Origin: Cranoglanis bouderius
Lineage: Eukaryota > Chordata > Actinopteri > Siluriformes > Cranoglanididae
Direction of reading: 5' to 3'
DNA length: 64,000 nt
NCBI GenBank assembly: GCA_023630585.1
Contig: CM042560.1
Location: 7,033,501-7,097,500 of the forward strand
Positions within the stretch are counted from its first letter, which is position 1. Each line of letters opens with the position of its first letter. Positions 21,309-29,698 of the stretch are shown here, one piece after another. The translations under genes were made by a program, and so were the position numbers. The notes beneath the pieces are model-generated. The model was not told the origin of the DNA. It did no database searches and saw nothing but the letters and a program-made list of their open reading frames with translations.

Positions 21309-23227
21309 TCTCTCACACAATCAGTCTCTTTTCCTAGACTTCCTTCCCTCAAATTTTCTCTTTTGCTTGCATTCACATTTTTTGTCTTGCACTCCATTCC
21401 TTTCATTTCTCACCCTCTCTGTACTTAGAAACGGGGTACTCAAAGGTTCTTTGTTTAGTTATGGGTCCTTGACCTTTAAAGTCAAGGACCCATAACTTTA
21501 TTTTGCTTGGAGCCCTGGCTAAAATGGAACCATTAAGGTTTCTCGCAGAGGGTCAAACCAGAGAATCCTTTAATGGAAGCTGTTTTTCTAAGATCCATCC
21601 ATCCATACTTCTGCCTGTCAGTCAATCCATCCATCCTTCCTTCATGTCATTCCTTCCTGCCATCAGTCCCTCATCTTTACTGGCCTTCCCTCCCTCCACT
21701 CTTCTTTCTTTCCCCCCCTTCAATTTCCTTTCCTCTCATCTGTTTTCCTCCTCTTTCCATGTCATTCCTGCCTTCCCCTCCCCTTTTCTAACCTCCCCTT
21801 CCTCCCTCCACCACTCCTCTCTCATCTCTTCTCCTTTCCTTTCCTTTTTTTCTTTTCTTTTCTTTTCTTTCCTCCTGCTTCCTTGTCGTTCCTTGCCTTC
21901 ACTTTACTTTAGTCCTCTTCCTTTTCCTCTCCTCTCCTTCTGTCTCCGTTCCTCCCATTTCCTATTCTTTCCTCACCTTCCCTTTACTTTCCTTTTCTCC
22001 GGTTTCCTTCCCTTTCTTCACTCTACATGTACATCCCTCAGTTTTTATTTTCTATCTCATCTCAGTATGTTGATTATCTGGGTGTTGCTTCACTCTCTGA
22101 TGCAAAAGGCTTCCAATTTTATTTGACATTCACGCTTTTTTTTTTTTTTTTTGCGCCATTTTGTAATTTTGCTGTAACATTTTTTCATCATTAGTGAGTT
22201 TTGCTGCAGAATAAGTCACATGCAGTTGTTCAGTGGAATGCTTATTCTGCATGCTGTTGCTATCATTGTCAGCATCATCTCCACTTGTGCTCTGCATGCA
22301 TTCACTTACACCATCACTGTCTGTCTGTCTCTCTCTCTCTCTCATTCACAGATTATGATGGCATAGGTCTTCAGAGCTGGCTGCCTGGCTCACTGTATAC
22401 TAGCCTATCATGGAGCACCGCTGTGTTTTTCTTTAAAGCAAAGAGAAAACAGCATGAACTTTTTGGAGGAACAAAACCTTTGTATGGAAGATGGGCTGTT
22501 GAGTGATTTAAAGCAGGAGCTGAGTTTGTATCTCAATCAGGGGAAAAGCTACTTTTTCTAGTGCGATATCTCAATATGGAAAATAATTATTTACCTTATT
22601 ACATTAGTTGACCAGTGCATTTCATGTCTCTGTAAAGGAAATACTGTGTCCATTTTATTTAGTTACTTCATTTAGAAACGTTGCTGAATAAGCTTTTGTT
22701 AATTTGAAATCTCATACACGAGGTGAGAAAACAAGCTTACCTCATACATACTGTAATATCACTGGCTTTATGTGGATATTTGGGAATGTTACATTACTAA
22801 TTGTGTTAATCTTTTATCTCAGTTTGGGGTCGTGTATATATATTTTTATGCATTTAAATCCTTTTGTGAAGGAGCATTACAGAACTGTAGACTGGTTCAA
22901 CAGGAGAGTGGATGTCACAGATGCTGCCTGTGTTGAAAATCTGGTTCATGTGCCGATGAACGCCATCCTCATGTGGGTTACAACAGTATGAATTATTGTC
23001 TATAAATGAACAGATGAACTCACACCAGCATGGCTGCTATCTTTTTTTATTTTCTTACCTTTTATTAAAAAAATAATAATAATAAAATAAAGGAAATGAC
23101 CTGCTTGGCATCCTTTTTTTTACTTTTCAATTTAAAAAAAGTTTTTAATAAATAGGTTATCTACCCGTTTCTTCTTTCTGCATTCTGTAGGTCTCATAAC
23201 AACAGACTACAGTCTACAGCTTCCTAA
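145..23227 (+). CDS. bptf: bptf, 3' part (nucleosome-remodelling factor subunit BPTF), 16 coding exons, 5' end outside window
   Basis: BPTF is the largest subunit of the NURF ISWI-type remodeller and reads H3K4me3 and acetylated histone tails in the nucleus. Exons read from AG/GT sites and phase: 145-367, 1100-1246, 9530-9660, 9901-10015, 10114-10283, 11752-11784, 11930-12104, 12457-12947, 13493-13575, 17154-17379, 17478-17737, 18007-18180, 18957-19149, 19525-19609, 21081-21267, 23191-23227. They sum to 2730 nt, that is 909 residues and a TAA stop. Order in this fragment: Thr/Gln-rich linker (1-495), basic helical segment (about 496-600), Ala run and Lys-rich stretch, two PHD modules (about 671-724 and 731-785), bromodomain (about 808-898), C-terminus ending LQSTAS. 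Similarity to human BPTF is obvious by eye (for example QQNKNFQQTFATWV, MTPAEREENQR). The Gln/Pro-rich middle is clearly shorter than in human. Positions 1-144 are intron. Very confident of identity; the alternative-exon choice is inferred. Confidence 0.97.
1100..1246 (+). CDS. bptf: bptf exon: GKVIPLPANSKIVTLSVP segment
   Basis: 147 nt, entering with two bases and leaving with one. It encodes VSSSTVTTVSTTTGQTF and then a GKVIPLPANSKIVTL block that matches a segment I remember from human BPTF just before VQQKVLGIIP. The donor is GTACTG, a weak match to consensus. Skipping it would keep the frame (147 = 49 codons), so it could be an alternative exon. The following intron is more than 8 kb. Confidence 0.88.
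1290..1930. repeat. irregular minisatellite, unit about 40-45 bp
   Basis: Imperfect tandem copies alternate the phrases CTACTGACTG, TTACACAAGG and CTATGGACTGTTATTGAAAG. Related copies resume after the MITE at about 2911-3235 (TGGCTACTGACTGTTACTCG and similar). Units have diverged by substitutions and small indels, so copy number cannot be fixed by eye. Confidence 0.75.
2000..2905. mobile_element. hAT-type non-autonomous element (MITE)
   Basis: The left end reads GGCTGCAACTAACGATTATT and the right end GATGTTGCGGCCCTAG, which are imperfect inverted repeats around GCTGCAAC. The left end continues with several ATCGATTAATCG-type palindromes. It has no transposase-like frame. The hAT assignment is from memory of similar fish elements; an 8-bp target duplication was not clearly seen. 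Confidence 0.6.
4913..5720. repeat. polypurine (GA-rich) tract, about 0.8 kb
   Basis: The plus strand is almost entirely A and G, with units such as GAAAGAAAG, GAGAGAAAG and AAGAACGTGAGAATGGAA repeated imperfectly. Because purines fill one strand, long open frames rich in Phe, Ser and Leu appear on the minus strand; these are artefacts of composition. Sequence of this kind can form triplex DNA, but that is not shown here. Confidence 0.85.
7778..8611. mobile_element. MITE with TAGAGGTCAGCC / GGTCAACCTCTA termini, inserted in a SINE
   Basis: The left terminus TAGAGGTCAGCCGACTGATC and right terminus ACTATCGGTCAACCTCTA form an imperfect inverted repeat, with CCGATA motifs inside both ends. The flanks read ...GTGCGGATAG | element | TAGCGCATTCC..., and joining them restores a SINE-like sequence seen intact near 58.95 kb. 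A TAG repeat flanks the insertion. A second repeat (8243-8568) lies inside. Confidence 0.65.
8243..8568. repeat. dispersed repeat copy A
   Basis: It shares many phrases with 10481-10885: CAGATTTGGGCCAAGA, CATCACAACGCGC, CATGTGTCGAACATGA, CAGCTAAAAGG, TTTGGCCGCAACA and CTCCTGTACAGACTG. Both copies are in the same orientation within bptf introns. No coding frame is kept. The family is not identified. Confidence 0.75.
9310..9480. repeat. common fish short repeat (SINE/MITE tail)
   Basis: It contains TAGTAGACGCTTTTATCCAA and AGCGATTTACAG, a phrase found in very many fish dispersed repeats. A related but diverged phrase is at about 63680-63730 in the smurf2 intron. It ends close to the acceptor of the exon at 9530. 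Confidence 0.55.
9530..10283 (+). CDS. bptf: bptf three exons: VQQKVVGIIP to LAQLTQLSQGTQ
   Basis: Exons 9530-9660, 9901-10015 and 10114-10283 are separated by introns of 240 and 98 bp. They encode VQQKVVGIIPSGTTGNQQ, then GMTVLRTPTQQGAALGKTLL, then GQAGKVVTQIIQGQPGS and GPVKLTLAQLTQLSQGTQ. The blocks line up with human VQQKVLGIIPSST, RPGMTVIRTPLQQ and KLTMAQLTQLTQG. The donor of the middle exon (GTCTCT) is weak, and the donor of the last one runs straight into a CA repeat. Confidence 0.9.
10292..10338. repeat. (CA)n microsatellite at bptf splice donor
   Basis: About 23 CA units with one interruption (ACATAC). It starts 9 bases after the exon end at 10283, just behind the donor GTGAGACGCG. 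Confidence 0.97.
10481..10885. repeat. dispersed repeat copy B
   Basis: Second copy of the family described at 8243-8568. It is slightly longer because of an A-run (about 10766-10781) and extra sequence around GAAAGACCGTGTAGAACAAT. Divergence between the copies is moderate, suggesting an old family. Confidence 0.75.
11752..11784 (+). CDS. bptf: bptf 33-bp microexon (KQQGAAVESQQ)
   Basis: A phase-0 exon of 11 codons lies between a good acceptor (TTTTTGTGTCTCAG) and donor GTTAGT. It encodes KQQGAAVESQQ. It sits between the LSQGTQ block and the GVTVMVQGQGQT block and can be included or skipped without changing frame. Human BPTF, as I remember it, has only a few residues (HGGNQ) at this junction, so the microexon may be fish-specific or alternative. 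It is supported by splice sites and phase only. Confidence 0.6.
11930..12947 (+). CDS. bptf: bptf two exons: Gln-rich activation-like region
   Basis: Exons 11930-12104 and 12457-12947. The first encodes GVTVMVQGQGQTAGQLQ, a GVTVIPAAGQQLMQ block and a GQVQRFLFTP block, all close to human. The second (491 nt) encodes the Pro/Gln-rich linker: KATVNQIAVKQQQ, a VIAVPGLQFQ motif, KLQLPVQIQQ, NVVTLQTASVQEQLQRIQQL, then a Gln/Lys/Arg helix ending QSDLIQKQ. Human has a much longer Gln/Pro/Ser linker here, so the fish protein is compacted. The many CAG codons produce long open frames on the other strand that are not genes. Confidence 0.92.
13493..13575 (+). CDS. bptf: bptf exon: VVMKQNAAIEQLKQKK
   Basis: 83 nt, phase 0 in and phase 2 out, encoding VVMKQNAAIEQLKQKKAMTP then AEREENQ. 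It is nearly identical to human VVMKHNAVIEHLKQKK. The next exon, 3.6 kb downstream, completes the Arg codon. Confidence 0.95.
14690..14870 (-). repeat. SINE/retroposon tail, minus orientation
   Basis: Phrases CTAGGTGGGATGCCAGTCC and TGTGGGAGGAAACCGGAGAA are the reverse complement of the tail of the elements at 61453-61640 and 63027-63482 (for example GGTTTCCTCC and GCATCTCATCCAGG). Confidence 0.6.
15365..15795 (+). mobile_element. two adjoining tRNA-derived SINE-like units
   Basis: Unit 1 (about 15365-15558) has a B-box-like GAGTTCGAATTCTGG. Unit 2 (about 15562-15795) has an A-box-like GACTCAATGGTTAAGTCTCT, then GTTACTGATCAGTAGGTCGG, CTGTTGGGCCCTTGAGGAAG and a short CTTCTTCTT 3' end. Unit 2 shares its body with the SINE at 48706-48992. 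A short CTGCCAAGCTGCCACT phrase is duplicated inside it. Confidence 0.6.
17154..17737 (+). CDS. bptf: bptf two exons: basic coiled-coil, poly-Ala, first half of PHD
   Basis: Exons 17154-17379 and 17478-17737. The first encodes MIVCNQVMKFILDKIDKDE and then a charged helix (KRKREETVEQKRSKQ, LSALLFKHKEQLKAEILKKR). The second encodes EELRRDLEKICRERERAQAA, a run of about ten Ala, and a KSKKKKMITTTSRETKKDTK stretch. It ends with LYCICKTPYDETK, the N-terminal zinc-binding half of a PHD finger. The last codon is split (AA|G), so either of the next two exons can complete it. Confidence 0.95.
18007..18180 (+). CDS. bptf: bptf PHD cassette exon (second half of one PHD plus first half of the next)
   Basis: 174 nt (58 codons), entering with one base and leaving with two. 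It encodes FYIGCDLCTNWYHGDCVGIT and DYICAECKQAQDGTTEE, then a new start LYCICRTPYDEA. It therefore completes the PHD begun in the previous exon and opens a second one. The downstream exon (18957-19149) has the same entry phase and starts FYIGCDRCQNWYHG. Including this exon gives two tandem PHD fingers; skipping it joins ...DETK to FYIGCDRC... and gives one. Cys and His ligands are intact and the Trp of the aromatic cage is present. Confidence 0.9.
18181..18956 (+). other. bptf intron between the two PHD half-exons, with SINE-like repeat
   Basis: About 18395-18745 looks like a degenerate SINE: TTGATCAGTGGTTAAGTATC (A-box-like), ATGTGCTTCCTCTGAGATAT, CCCTCTTCTGCATACGTGTG, and B-box-like GGGATTCAAACTTGTGATCT. 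The intron starts with a TG-rich stretch just after the donor GTGAGT. Confidence 0.55.
18957..19149 (+). CDS. bptf: bptf exon: C-terminal PHD finger (H3K4me3 reader) and linker
   Basis: 193 nt encoding FYIGCDRCQNWYHGRCVGIL, then DEYICPQCQSTEDAMTVLTP and EKDYEGLRRILRSLQ. This is the second half of the methyl-lysine-binding PHD and the helical linker to the bromodomain, nearly identical to human BPTF. The donor GTCTGC is weak and is followed at once by a CT-rich tract. Confidence 0.95.
19525..21267 (+). CDS. bptf: bptf two exons: bromodomain
   Basis: Exons 19525-19609 and 21081-21267, split at the Asp codon of EPM|D. The first encodes AHKMAWPFLEPVDPEDAPDY and YGLIKEPM (ZA loop, with the WPF shelf). 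The second encodes DLSTMEERLLKRHYSKLTEY, VADMTRIFDNCRYYNPSDST, then CAEVLETFFVQKLKAFKAS. The Asn of CRYYN is the conserved acetyl-lysine-binding residue. The domain is full length. A 37-bp CA repeat begins within 3 bases of the end of the second exon. Confidence 0.96.
19610..21080 (+). other. bptf intron within the bromodomain
   Basis: 1.47 kb. It carries a (TC)13 repeat at 20491-20516 and a GA-rich stretch at about 20380-20405. No exon or transposon was recognised. Confidence 0.6.
21268..23190 (+). other. last bptf intron, with CA repeat, hairpin and pyrimidine tract
   Basis: The intron starts with a CA repeat (21270-21306). At 21457-21497 is a perfect hairpin, arms AGTTATGGGTCCTTGAC and its complement around a 7-base loop. 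From about 21592 to 22045 the plus strand is almost pure C/T (CCATCCATC, CCTTCC, TTTTCTTTTC units), which makes long spurious open frames. T11 and TCTC runs follow at about 22137 and 22325-22342. Confidence 0.75.
21270..21306. repeat. (CA)n microsatellite touching bptf splice donor
   Basis: About 18 uninterrupted AC units. The repeat begins inside the donor itself: ...GCTAGCAG|GTAACACACAC. Confidence 0.97.
23191..23227 (+). CDS. bptf: bptf terminal coding exon
   Basis: The acceptor CATTCTGTAG is followed by 37 coding nt giving RSHNNRLQSTAS and a TAA stop. This matches the human C-terminus RSHNNKLQSTAS, which fixes the end of the gene's reading frame at 23227. The downstream sequence is 3'UTR. 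Confidence 0.95.
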
Positions 23228-24262
23228 ACTACATTACCCATAAGCTCTTTGGTAACTCTGTAACCAGGAAGTTGGTTCTGCTAGGTGAGCTCCTGCTACG
23301 CTGGAGCTCCTGCTCTTACAGGAAGTGAGAGATCAGTGACGCAAGATCCGGACTGGACCATTTCAAAGCAAAAATGGGAAGAATAGATCATTATGGAGGA
23401 AGAACACAGTTTGAGAAGCAGATGTGAAGGAGAGGATGGACCATCACTTGAGGATGATCCTTTACAGTGTGCTAAAGCAGAACTTGGGCCGTATGCAGCG
23501 TTCCATTGTACTCGAAATAGGGATATTTTATTTCTTGTAGAAATGTGTTCTAAATGCATTCCAGTTCTTCTTGAGACGTATTGAGAGGTTCTGCACTTGT
23601 CCAAAAACTCAAAAAAGCTTTGTATTTCGGTCTGTGTATACAGTAACCAAATATGTATTTAACATTTTAAGAGATTTTTCACTGCACATTCAAAAACAAG
23701 CACCAGGCCAAACAAGAACTAACAGGATTCTGAAGATCATGAGACATGCTGTTATTGGAAAATAATCAATGGCAGAGTGATATGGTCCTATAACAGCACG
23801 TCCTGAAGTGTTGTATTCTGTTGGCAATTTGCCAACGACTGCAACTGTTTTATTTATTAATCATAATTGTAACTGTTTACAGTTACATTTAGCATTGTAG
23901 AACATCCGTGTGACAAGTTCGTTCCTGTCATTAAAGCGATCTCTTCTGTCCCGAAGATTTCCCAATGGTGGAAAGGTTACTGACGTTACAAAGTGCTGAC
24001 AACTGATACTCCTTCCCTAAATGTTAAATAAACACCTTCTGACCAGATTTAGGAATTCAGCAGAGCTGTGGTATAAACACACATACTGTGTTGACAACGC
24101 ATGCCTTCGATGGCACTTCTTATGATTGTGATGATGCGCTTTTTGCTAAATGAAAGATAAATGTTAGTGGGTCTTGAGTAACTCTCAAGACCCACCGATA
24201 CTTGTACGTCGCTCTGGGTAAGGGCATCTGCTAAATGCTATAAATGTAAATGTAATGTAAAT
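23228..24262 (+). other. bptf 3'UTR and flank with dispersed repeats
   Basis: No coding signal follows the stop. The first candidate hexamer I noticed is AATAAA at 24027-24032. It lies inside a dispersed repeat (about 23680-24090) that also occurs near 42.1, 45.4, 54.6, 56.8 and 58 kb, so its use is uncertain. At 24167-24195 there is a perfect hairpin with 12-base arms around GTGGGTCTTGAG. At about 24197-24262 lies a common fish repeat tail (CGCTCTGGGTAAGGGCATCT). Confidence 0.5.
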
Positions 24263-26424
24263 GAGTAAGAAAACAGCACAGTGTTGCTTTTAACCTTGGG
24301 TTGCTAGCCCCGCCCAGTGAGTAGTATTAGGTCCTGTTAGTGCCAACCTTGAGCAGGTATCAAAACCATTCCAAAGCCTTGGTACTGGTTATTGGAAAAG
24401 TACTGGTGCTTTGTGCAGTGGGAAAAAGTAATTTCATTCCAGTTAAACTTTTTATCTGTGCATGTAACGCATGAAGTGCCTCAAGAAATCTAGTTACTCG
24501 GCAATACTCAAACAGCTATTTGCCCCCCTTTTGCAATTCTCTAATACTGTAAAGCTGATTATTACAGAGGACTAGTAGGCCATTTCGTGGAAGGTGGAAT
24601 ACTTATATCTAGTATTGGTAAGCATAAATCACCCAAATTATGTTGCAAATGGGAACCAAAACCATTGGTAAAACACAATTTTGTCTGCGAGATCAGCAGT
24701 GAACAAGATCCATTTCAATTGGGGTGGCATGTCTTGCTTATTTCTGAGTCAAAGGTAATTTCCCCAGGTTTGGAGTACAATGGAACACAGCATTATTTTA
24801 AGATTTCTATTGTTCTTTTAAGTGACCTGCATAATTTATACAAAACTTTTAAACATGTGTCTACTTGTTCCCACCTTTGTCCAGTCAACTAACCACTGTC
24901 ACAATAATTGTTGGTTTAGATCAGTGGTAGTTGTTATTGCCGTCTCAGTAGGTGGACATTCACATTCACCATCACTCTCAGCAAGACACAACTCCTGGAC
25001 TTGACAAGCCTGGAAGACAACCCAGAGCTACATGGCCATTTAAAAAATTTCTGTATTACAGACCACGGGCCAGGAAAAAATATGTATACTTGTTTATATA
25101 TATATATATATATATATAATTTTTATAATATATAAATGGTCTATTTTTAAGTATTTTATTATTTTTTTGAGCGAAGCAATTTACATTGAGGAGAAGTAAT
25201 ACAGAAACATTTAAACATTTATAACTGAAGCTGTTTTGACCACTGAAAAGAAAGATGGTTCAAAATGAAATAAATGGTGCACGAAACCTGAAAGATCTTG
25301 AAGTGGCTCAGGAGTTTTTGGGAAACACGATGTTCGTTTCATAAAACCTCCCTCGCCATTTGAGGAGTCTTATTGTGTCTGAATGTGGCTCACTGAGACT
25401 GTTTTACTGCTGTTTAATTTTGATTTCTTATGGTCATATGTGGAGCGTTATAACCTACACCTCACACATGCACTCTGTTGGAATTTATTTCAAAGGAATA
25501 CTAAAGCAGAAAATCAGATTGGCATCATTTCCCCCCTTTCCCTGAATGTAGTCAATCAGTGCTACAAGGCTAATGTAGCTAACAAGTAAACAAAGTCTAC
25601 CTCACAGAAAATTTTTCTGTAAATACAATCCTCATGCCATGAAACATTTTTTTACGTAATGTCACACACTAAATAATGTGGTTTAGTCGACAGTATGGTG
25701 TACTTACATTAATCTATAAACACAAACACCTTCATATAGCGAAAAGCTGTAACTGTATGGAGGCAGCCATTTTGTGTTGGCGAGCTGGAAGATATACAGA
25801 TGATAATGGTTACATTTTCAGTTAAAAGAAAACTCCACCCTGTAACACATTCAATTTGTTTCTATTAATTGTTTTTTCTGGTGTATTTAGCAACTCTGAT
25901 GCTATTTTGTTGTTTGGGTGTATTTTCATTATTCCTGTGAGAAGTTAGACAAAAATCTCAAATATAAGGTTTCGCTGTTGGGTCCTAACTATTTTTTATA
26001 TTTACTACTGGTTCAGTCAACTAAGAATTGAGATATAAAATAAATCTTTTGCATAAATGAGGGTCAAATATTGATTATAAATATTGATATGCAAGTCATT
26101 TAGGGTGGATTTTTCCTTCAAAATGTGTAAATACAGGCTGTCCCTGCTATACTACCAATTTTAATTGAATTGTATAATTGTATAAAGACACAAAGCAGCT
26201 TTACAGAAATCAAATTTAAATCATACATATGAGATACTTCAGTGTTGTAATGTAGTAAGTATATAGGGGATAGATTTACAGTACTTGTTAATGGTAGCTT
26301 CATAGCTGTAGTGCAAATCTAAAACAAATTTCAGATATCAGACCTGTCTTGGCTGATCGACTACATTTCAGGAAAATTGTGAGAGACTACAGATTTTTTA
26401 TTTTTTGGCTAACCTGTTCCTTTA
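24263..26424. other. intergenic, AT-rich
   Basis: No gene was recognised. It holds an (AT)12 repeat at 25095-25119. A fragment at about 26138-26290 (AGACACAAAGCAGCTTTACAGA) resembles the repeat at 36610-36960. Confidence 0.55.
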
Positions 26425-27267
26425 CAGTCCCCTCTGAAAGTATTGGAACAGCAAGGCCAATTCTGCTGTTTTTGCTGTAGATTGAAGACATTTGGATTCG
26501 AGATCAAAAGATGAATATGAGAAGATAGATCAGAATTTCAGCATTCATGTCATGATATTTACATCTAGATGTGTTGAACAATTTAAAACATGGCACCTTT
26601 GGTGGCAGATCACCCAGTTTTTAGGTGAGCAAAAGTATAGGTACGCATAGTCTTAAAGTAAATAACACTTAATATTTGATTGCATATCCCTTGCTTGCAA
26701 TAACTGACTTCAGCAAATTGTTGTGTTTTTTTCTTTTGTGAAGCTTTTCCAGGCTTGTACTGCAGTTTCTTTCAGTTGTTGTTTGTTTCAGGGGGATTCC
26801 TCCCATCAGTCTCCTCTTCAGGAGGTGAAATCCTGCTCAATTGGGTTAAGGTCTGGTGATTGACTTGGCCAGTTCTTTGTTGAGTTGGCAGTGTGTTTTG
26901 GGTCATTGCCTTGCTGCATGATGAAGTTCCTCCCAATTAGATTGTGGATGCATTTCTCTGTGAATTGGAAGGCTTTGTTTTTGTGGACTTTTGAATTCAT
27001 TCTGCTGCTACCATCATGAGTTACATAATTAATAAAGTTTAGTCCATTCCAGAAGCAGCCATGCAAGCCCAAGCCATGACACTACCTCCACCATGCTTGA
27101 CTGATGAGTTTCTGTGTTTTGGATCATGAGCAGATCCATATTTTCTCCACACTTTGGGCTTTTCCTCACTTGGGTAGAGGCTAATCTTGGTTCCAGAACT
27201 TTTGTCTCATCTCTGTATTTCTTTGTGAATTCTAATCTGGCTTGTGAGTGGTTTGCATTCACTAACT

Positions 27268-27308
<41 letters not shown>

Positions 27309-27856
27309 CTTTACAGCTCTTACAATGTTTGTCATCAACTGCTGTTGTTTTCCCTGGCTGGCCTGTTCCATGTCTGGTTTCTTTTTCAGGACATTCCAAG
27401 TTGTTGTATTGGCTATGCCCAATGCTTGTGCAGTGGTAGTAATAGATGTTACCTCTTTTCTCCCATAGACAGCTCTCTGGTATTCATGTTGGTTTATCCT
27501 TTTTAAGAACAAATACAGTCTTCACAGGCAAAACCCAGGGTTCAAACCAAGAGTAGACATTCAGAGCTATTAATTCTTTAAACAATCAATTTATCAAGGC
27601 ATACATGGGCACCAAGAAACAGCTATCAGTCACATGTTCCTATATTTCTGATCACTTGAAAAAAATTGGTGGTCAAACAAAGGGTGCCATGTTGTACGTT
27701 GTTTAACACATCTAGAAGTGAATATGAGGTAATGAAAGCTGAAACTCTGATCTATCATCTCATATTCATCTTTTGATCTCAAAACCCAAGTGTCTTCAAT
27801 GTATAGCGAAAACAATAGAACTGACCTTGCTGTTCCAATCCTTTCAGAAGGAACTG
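26425..27856 (-). mobile_element. Tc1-like transposon, defective
   Basis: Flanking TA duplications surround CAGTCCCCTCTGAAAGTATT at the left and its imperfect complement (ending AGAAGGAACTG) at the right. The inverted repeats extend for roughly 110 bases, including GATCAAAAGATGAATATGAG. Minus-strand frames give transposase pieces in order: N-terminal helix-turn-helix part (27512-27207, SITTTAQALGIANTTTWNVL), a middle piece (27262-27029), and the C-terminal catalytic part (27072-26818, with QGNDPKHTAN and WPSQSPDLNPIE). The frame is broken several times and a 40-T run (27269-27308) sits inside, so it is inactive. Confidence 0.9.
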
Positions 27857-29698
27857 TATGTCTTCAAGTTATTGAATGTGACCTGCAGATGTATTTTACC
27901 TTACTCATTTGAGTTTTATTTAACCAAAACCTCTTCTCAGGCATAAAAGTTTATAAAATGATGGCTATCTGATAGCCAGTAAACCTTAGAAGGTGGGATT
28001 TACAGAACCATGTGAGTTTTTTGGCTAGGTAAAATGATTACACTGACAGTTCAAAAATTAAGCAATGGACTAATTTGATGTCATGTTTAAACATTTTATT
28101 GATGATTGTAAAAAAAATAAAAACAGCTGTTCATTTCATGAAGCAAATTAGCAATTTAACTTAAGCTAGTTGCCTGATGTGCTAAAATTAAGTAACTAGT
28201 GTTCTTAGCCACCTGGCTATCTTTTCATTTGTTTCCTGACATATCCAATCATAATTCTTTATGCCATTAGAAGATGAGTAAATACAAATCCTATGAGCGT
28301 TTATGTTTTGGTGAAATTATCCATTGCATTTAAATGCTGCATATTGTTGGCTTAATGAAGGGACAGGTTTGCTAAGGTATTTTTGTAAAGGCAAACAGAG
28401 CCAGTCTTTTCTCATCATAATATACTGTATAGTTTATTTATCATATCTCTTGGATGCTTCCTTTATAGGAAGTCGAAGAAATGCTACAAGGAGTGGGAAA
28501 AAATATGTTTTTAATAGAGTGCATCAACTAAGAGGTCTTTTGTACTTTATAGAACATTTCCTTCTAGATAATAAAAAAAAGAATGACAGCAAATCTCATG
28601 TGGTGTTTGTTACGGTGACCCTGTGTGGCTCTGGTATGAGTGTATTGTGTGCAACAATGTTACACACAATACAATGTTTAAAGCCCCCCCAACCCCAACC
28701 CCCATCCCCCTTTTCGCTAGCATGTGTGACTTGCACTAGTTTATTTTAAATGGTCACGCTTTTCAAAATGAAAAGAATTTTCCTGTCCGACAGCCAGAAA
28801 AGAAAGTGAAATCAAGAAGAGTAAAAAAGGAAACAGAATTGTGGAGATAATCTAACATCAAAATAATTAAGGATGAAACTGTAAATCATAAAGTAATGTA
28901 GCGCTCGCTCAGCAGCTAGACAGGAGTTGGCTCCTGGTTTGGAGCACATGATTATTAATTATTTGACTATTTGATTATTTATCTTTCTTGGTAGAGTTCA
29001 TCATTTTGTTCAAATTGTTTTAATAGCTTGGTATTTTAAAGTATATACAGAGTATAAAAGCCAACACTTTACCAATAGTTTTGTACTGTAGTTCTACTGA
29101 TGTACTAATGGTTTATCTAATTGGGAAGCTTGATCTAGTACTACATGTAGTATGCAGAATATAATGCTTTCAGCTTTAAACACTTTCAGACAGTTATCCT
29201 GATTCTTGTGAAGGCATCTGGGTAACATAATGGCAATAAAGAGGGGGAAAAATGCCAGGAGGATGCCTTGCGTTTTCCTGCCTGGGCCTCCCCCACAGTC
29301 GCTTCTGGTTCAACAGCAGTACTTGGTCATAAATTGACACATATTGGGTCTATAAAAGTAATTTTAGTCAATATGGACCAACAATGTGGTGCTTAATAAA
29401 GTGGCCATTAAATGTTTACAAAAAATAAAATAAAATAACACTGGTGCACCTAATACACTTGTACTACAATGTCATTGTCACTGTTTATAGGTGCTATAAC
29501 ATAAGTGATAACGGGAACTAACTTATTTCGTGGACATTCCACAACATTAAATGTAAATATAAACTAAGAAAATGTATTATGCGTCATTCTTTAATTAACA
29601 AAAAATGTAACATCTGGCAAACTGCTGTGGTATAAGAGGAATAAAACACTTTGGGATAGAAAAGTTACCATGTTGGGCCACATCACACCATCCTTATA
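27857..29698. other. intergenic, AT-rich
   Basis: No gene signal. A copy of the dispersed repeat family appears inverted at about 29480-29660 (ATTCCACAACATTAAATGTA, CTGCTGTGGTATAAGAGGAA). A small hairpin of TGTGTGCAACA/TGTTACACACA occurs near 28648-28672. Confidence 0.5.

Noticed and set aside
21503..22126. 207-aa plus-strand open frame rich in Ser, Pro, Phe, Leu
   Set aside because: It is a translation of the pyrimidine tract in the last bptf intron; composition only.
23393..23584. 63-aa plus-strand frame in the bptf 3'UTR
   Set aside because: No similarity recognised and it lies after the fixed bptf stop; not supported as a gene.
28324..28749. 141-aa plus-strand frame in the intergenic region
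   Set aside because: No domain, no splice partner and AT-rich composition; looks like chance.
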